NCBI RefSeq assembly: GCF_029872055.1
Contig: NZ_JARXNQ010000004.1
Coordinates: 101,461 to 165,460, forward strand
From: Sulfurimonas sp. C5
GTDB lineage: Bacteria > Campylobacterota > Campylobacteria > Campylobacterales > Sulfurimonadaceae
Direction of reading: 5' to 3'
Length of the DNA: 64,000 nt
The notes below the pieces were generated by a model, which did no database searches, was not told the DNA's origin, and saw nothing but the letters and a program-made list of their open reading frames with translations. Shown here piece by piece: positions 62,578 to 64,000 of this stretch. How positions within the stretch are numbered: position 1 is the stretch's first letter; each line of letters begins with the position of its first letter. The position numbers and the translations under genes were made by a program.

Positions 62578-62787
62578 TTAGTTTGGGCTAACCAGCTTTT
62601 TTATATTGCGAGGAAGGTGTGCAAAAGGAAACTCTTGCATACCTTGTTTGATATTGTCTTCAAAAATCATTACATCCAAGGTCATTTTTGAAGGGTAAAA
62701 GCGAATCACTTCGAAATCTCTGTTTTCAATACTAAAAGTGATGTTTTGATTTTTAAGTTCTATACTTTTTTGTTTTTTCTTCGCCAT
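62578..62787 (-). CDS. Conserved hypothetical protein, 69 aa
   Basis: Not recognised. Small basic protein (MAKKKQKSIELKNQ), with an alternating-strand middle part and a helix KQGMQEFPFAHLPRNIKKL. A TATAAT lies on the minus strand at 62814-62819. Expression looks plausible. Confidence 0.55.
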   Translation of the reverse strand: MAKKKQKSIELKNQNITFSIENRDFEVIRFYPSKMTLDVMIFEDNIKQGMQEFPFAHLPRNIKKLVSPN

Positions 62788-62958
62788 TTTTTATACCATT
62801 TATTTTTTTATGTATTATATTTAAATCAACAACTAATTAGCAAATTTGACGATATGGAAAATTTTTAGTAAGAATGACCACAGTTTTGTAAAAATGTAAT
62901 CTATTGTAACAATGTTATTTATTTGTATTTTTGATTATATATTTAATGAAGTTTAACA

Positions 62959-63035
62959 TGGTGCGCCCGAAGAGATTCGAACTCCTGACCGCCGGTACCG
63001 CAAACCGGTGCTCTATCCAGCTGAGCTACGAGCGC
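62959..63035 (-). tRNA. tRNA-Arg (anticodon GCG)
   Basis: A 77-nt cloverleaf. The acceptor stem is GCGCTCG/CGGGCGC with 3' CCA encoded. The D arm is GCTC-AGCTGGATA-GAGC and the anticodon arm CCGGT-TTGCGGT-ACCGG, giving GCG; the T arm contains GAGTTCGAATCTC. Most bacteria read CGU/CGC with an A34 (inosine) tRNA, so a G34 version is of note. Confidence 0.93.
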
Positions 63036-63092
63036 ACATCCATTTAAAGGAGGCTGAAATTATAGCACCTTTTCCTTAGAGTTTTATAAAAT

Positions 63093-63317
63093 CTAATCCT
63101 CTTTATCTATTTTTTTTACTATTTCGTCTATTTTCTTATTTTGAGTAAAAATTTCATATGTTTGTCTTACATAAGCTTGCAGCATTGTTTTGGCATCATT
63201 GTTACCGTCACAATTAAAATCTCTTTGCATTTGTGACTGTAAAAATGTGGCAAATTCGTCTTCCACATCTACGTCAAATCTTCTGCCTCCAATATGTAAG
63301 CCTATTTTTTTACTCAT
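63093..63317 (-). CDS. Small conserved protein, possible ZapA-like division factor
   Basis: 74 residues. The N-terminal KKIGLHIGGRRFDVDVEDE resembles the ZapA opening strand pair; a helical C-terminus (KTMLQAYVRQTYEIFTQNKK) follows. Immediately downstream of a short coiled-coil gene that resembles ZapB, the order found in several proteobacteria. Too short and divergent for a firm call. Confidence 0.5.
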   Translation of the reverse strand: MSKKIGLHIGGRRFDVDVEDEFATFLQSQMQRDFNCDGNNDAKTMLQAYVRQTYEIFTQNKKIDEIVKKIDKED

Positions 63318-63323
63318 TAAATA

Positions 63324-63551
63324 TTAGTCCAGTATACTTTCTATTTTAGCAACTATCTCTTCGATCTCTTGATCTTTTTCCGCGTTGAGTGATGTTAATT
63401 TCTCAATCTCTTGATCTTTAATTTCACGTTCTGCTTTAAGAGTCACTACTTCATTTCTTAAAACTTCATTTTCTTCTTTAAGGTTATAAACTTGTTGTAA
63501 TATCTCTGAAACCTTCGCACTTAATAGTTCTAAAGAAGTTTTTTCCTGCAT
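63324..63551 (-). CDS. Short coiled-coil protein, possible ZapB-like
   Basis: 75 residues, almost entirely heptad-repeat helix (LSAKVSEILQQVYNLKEEN, then LRNEVVTLKAEREIKDQEI), with an N-terminus like ZapB. AGGATAG precedes the ATG. The ZapA-like gene follows 6 bases after its stop. Function inferred only from form and context. Confidence 0.55.
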   Translation of the reverse strand: MQEKTSLELLSAKVSEILQQVYNLKEENEVLRNEVVTLKAEREIKDQEIEKLTSLNAEKDQEIEEIVAKIESILD

Positions 63552-63637
63552 TTTCTATCCTAACTTTCTGTATCTTTTATATTCCTGTAATTCTATCATA
63601 AATCAATACAATGAGATATTTTTTATATCTAATTAGA

Positions 63638-63643
63638 TATAAT
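63638..63643 (+). promoter_or_regulatory. -10 box for the Cys/Met-metabolism gene
   Basis: TATAAT 32 bases before the ATG at 63676, in the divergent gap to the coiled-coil gene. Confidence 0.5.
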
Positions 63644-63675
63644 TTATAAAATTAACGACATAGGTATTAGATAAT

Positions 63676-64000
63676 ATGGATAACTTTGAAAAGTATTGTA
63701 CTCAATTTGTTCAAGAGGTTGGTTCTAAAGAGGGAGCAATCTCACCGACAATAACGTCTTCAGCATCATTTGCTTACGGTGATTGTGAAACAGCGGAGGG
63801 GATATTTAACGGTAGTGTTAAAAAACCTTTATATTCTCGTGTGGGTAACCCGACAACTGCAAAACTAGAATCACTCATGGCAATGATGGACGGAGGTGTT
63901 GGTGCAGTAGCTACTAGTTCAGGTATGGGTGCAATCACTTTAAGTGTTATGAGCTTACTTGCTAGCGGCGATGAAGTTATAAGTGTCGGTGGACTATTTG
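63676..64000 (+). CDS. Cys/Met metabolism PLP-dependent enzyme (5' part)
   Basis: The first 108 residues of a gamma-family PLP enzyme (cystathionine gamma-synthase / O-acetylhomoserine sulfhydrylase group). Seen: GAISPTITSSASFAYGD, YSRVGNPTTAKLESLMA (PLP phosphate-contact region), and ATSSGMGAITLSVMSLLASGDE. The window ends before the catalytic Lys, so the subfamily cannot be decided. The extended GDCETAEGIFNG segment suits methionine gamma-lyase or sulfhydrylase types. Confidence 0.88.
   Translation, partial: MDNFEKYCTQFVQEVGSKEGAISPTITSSASFAYGDCETAEGIFNGSVKKPLYSRVGNPTTAKLESLMAMMDGGVGAVATSSGMGAITLSVMSLLASGDEVISVGGLF

Overview
The window is AT-rich chromosomal DNA from a free-living Campylobacterota (epsilonproteobacterium), most likely Sulfurimonas or a close relative. 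This rests on protein character and gene order: rpsF-ssb-rpsR; the run cheY-prmA-ftsH-Psd-related with a pglG homologue nearby, which matches Campylobacter; waaC-htrB; PutA/PutP; extended TATAAT promoters without a clear -35 box; and many TTG starts. I see no insertion sequence, prophage, integrase or CRISPR array.

Layout. 1-2.1 kb: 5' part of mutY, a PglG-like membrane protein, a relic of a GGDEF gene and tRNA-Val(GAC). 2.3-6.5 kb: pckA, dedA, uvrB. 6.6-13.5 kb: a signalling region with a fused double solute-binding protein, a GGDEF-EAL protein, an HD-GYP protein and a diguanylate cyclase. 13.5-23.4 kb: housekeeping genes (dprA, rpsF-ssb-rpsR, serB, a MetF-family gene, serS) and envelope proteins. 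23.4-29.8 kb: proline catabolism (putP, putA), a divergent MerR-type regulator with a doubled operator, and a Tsx-like channel gene that has no standard start codon. 29.8-44.6 kb: a TPR protein, Psd-related/ftsH/prmA/cheY/hisA/hisH/pglG, waaC-htrB, an AI-2E-type permease, ruvB, panB, an HPt protein and trpA.

44.6-58.5 kb holds the main discovery: a complete guanidine acquisition and degradation locus on the minus strand. In transcription order it has an outer-membrane porin behind a guanidine-I (ykkC) riboswitch; a second guanidine-I riboswitch ahead of an ABC importer (binding protein, permease, ATPase); two carboxyguanidine deiminase subunits (formerly urea-amidolyase-associated proteins 1 and 2); an MBL-fold hydrolase; a guanidine-II (mini-ykkC) riboswitch directly before the biotin-dependent guanidine carboxylase (usually annotated urea carboxylase); a TIM-barrel isomerase-like protein; an EamA-type transporter; and an allophanate hydrolase split into amidase and C-terminal proteins. 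Inferred route: porin, ABC import, carboxylation, deimination to allophanate, then hydrolysis to ammonia and CO2. Both guanidine-I leaders are preceded by the same 17-bp palindrome, so a protein regulator probably acts above the RNA switches.

58.8-64 kb holds small conserved or unknown genes (J-domain protein, bicupin, YwbE, a degenerate DEAD-box fragment with a basic tail, an SGNH esterase), tRNA-Arg(GCG), a possible ZapA/ZapB pair, and the start of a Cys/Met-metabolism PLP enzyme. A recurring feature is a -10 box only 6-7 nt before the start codon with no Shine-Dalgarno (uvrB, waaC, a diguanylate cyclase, the HD-GYP gene and a small ORF), which points to leaderless mRNAs.
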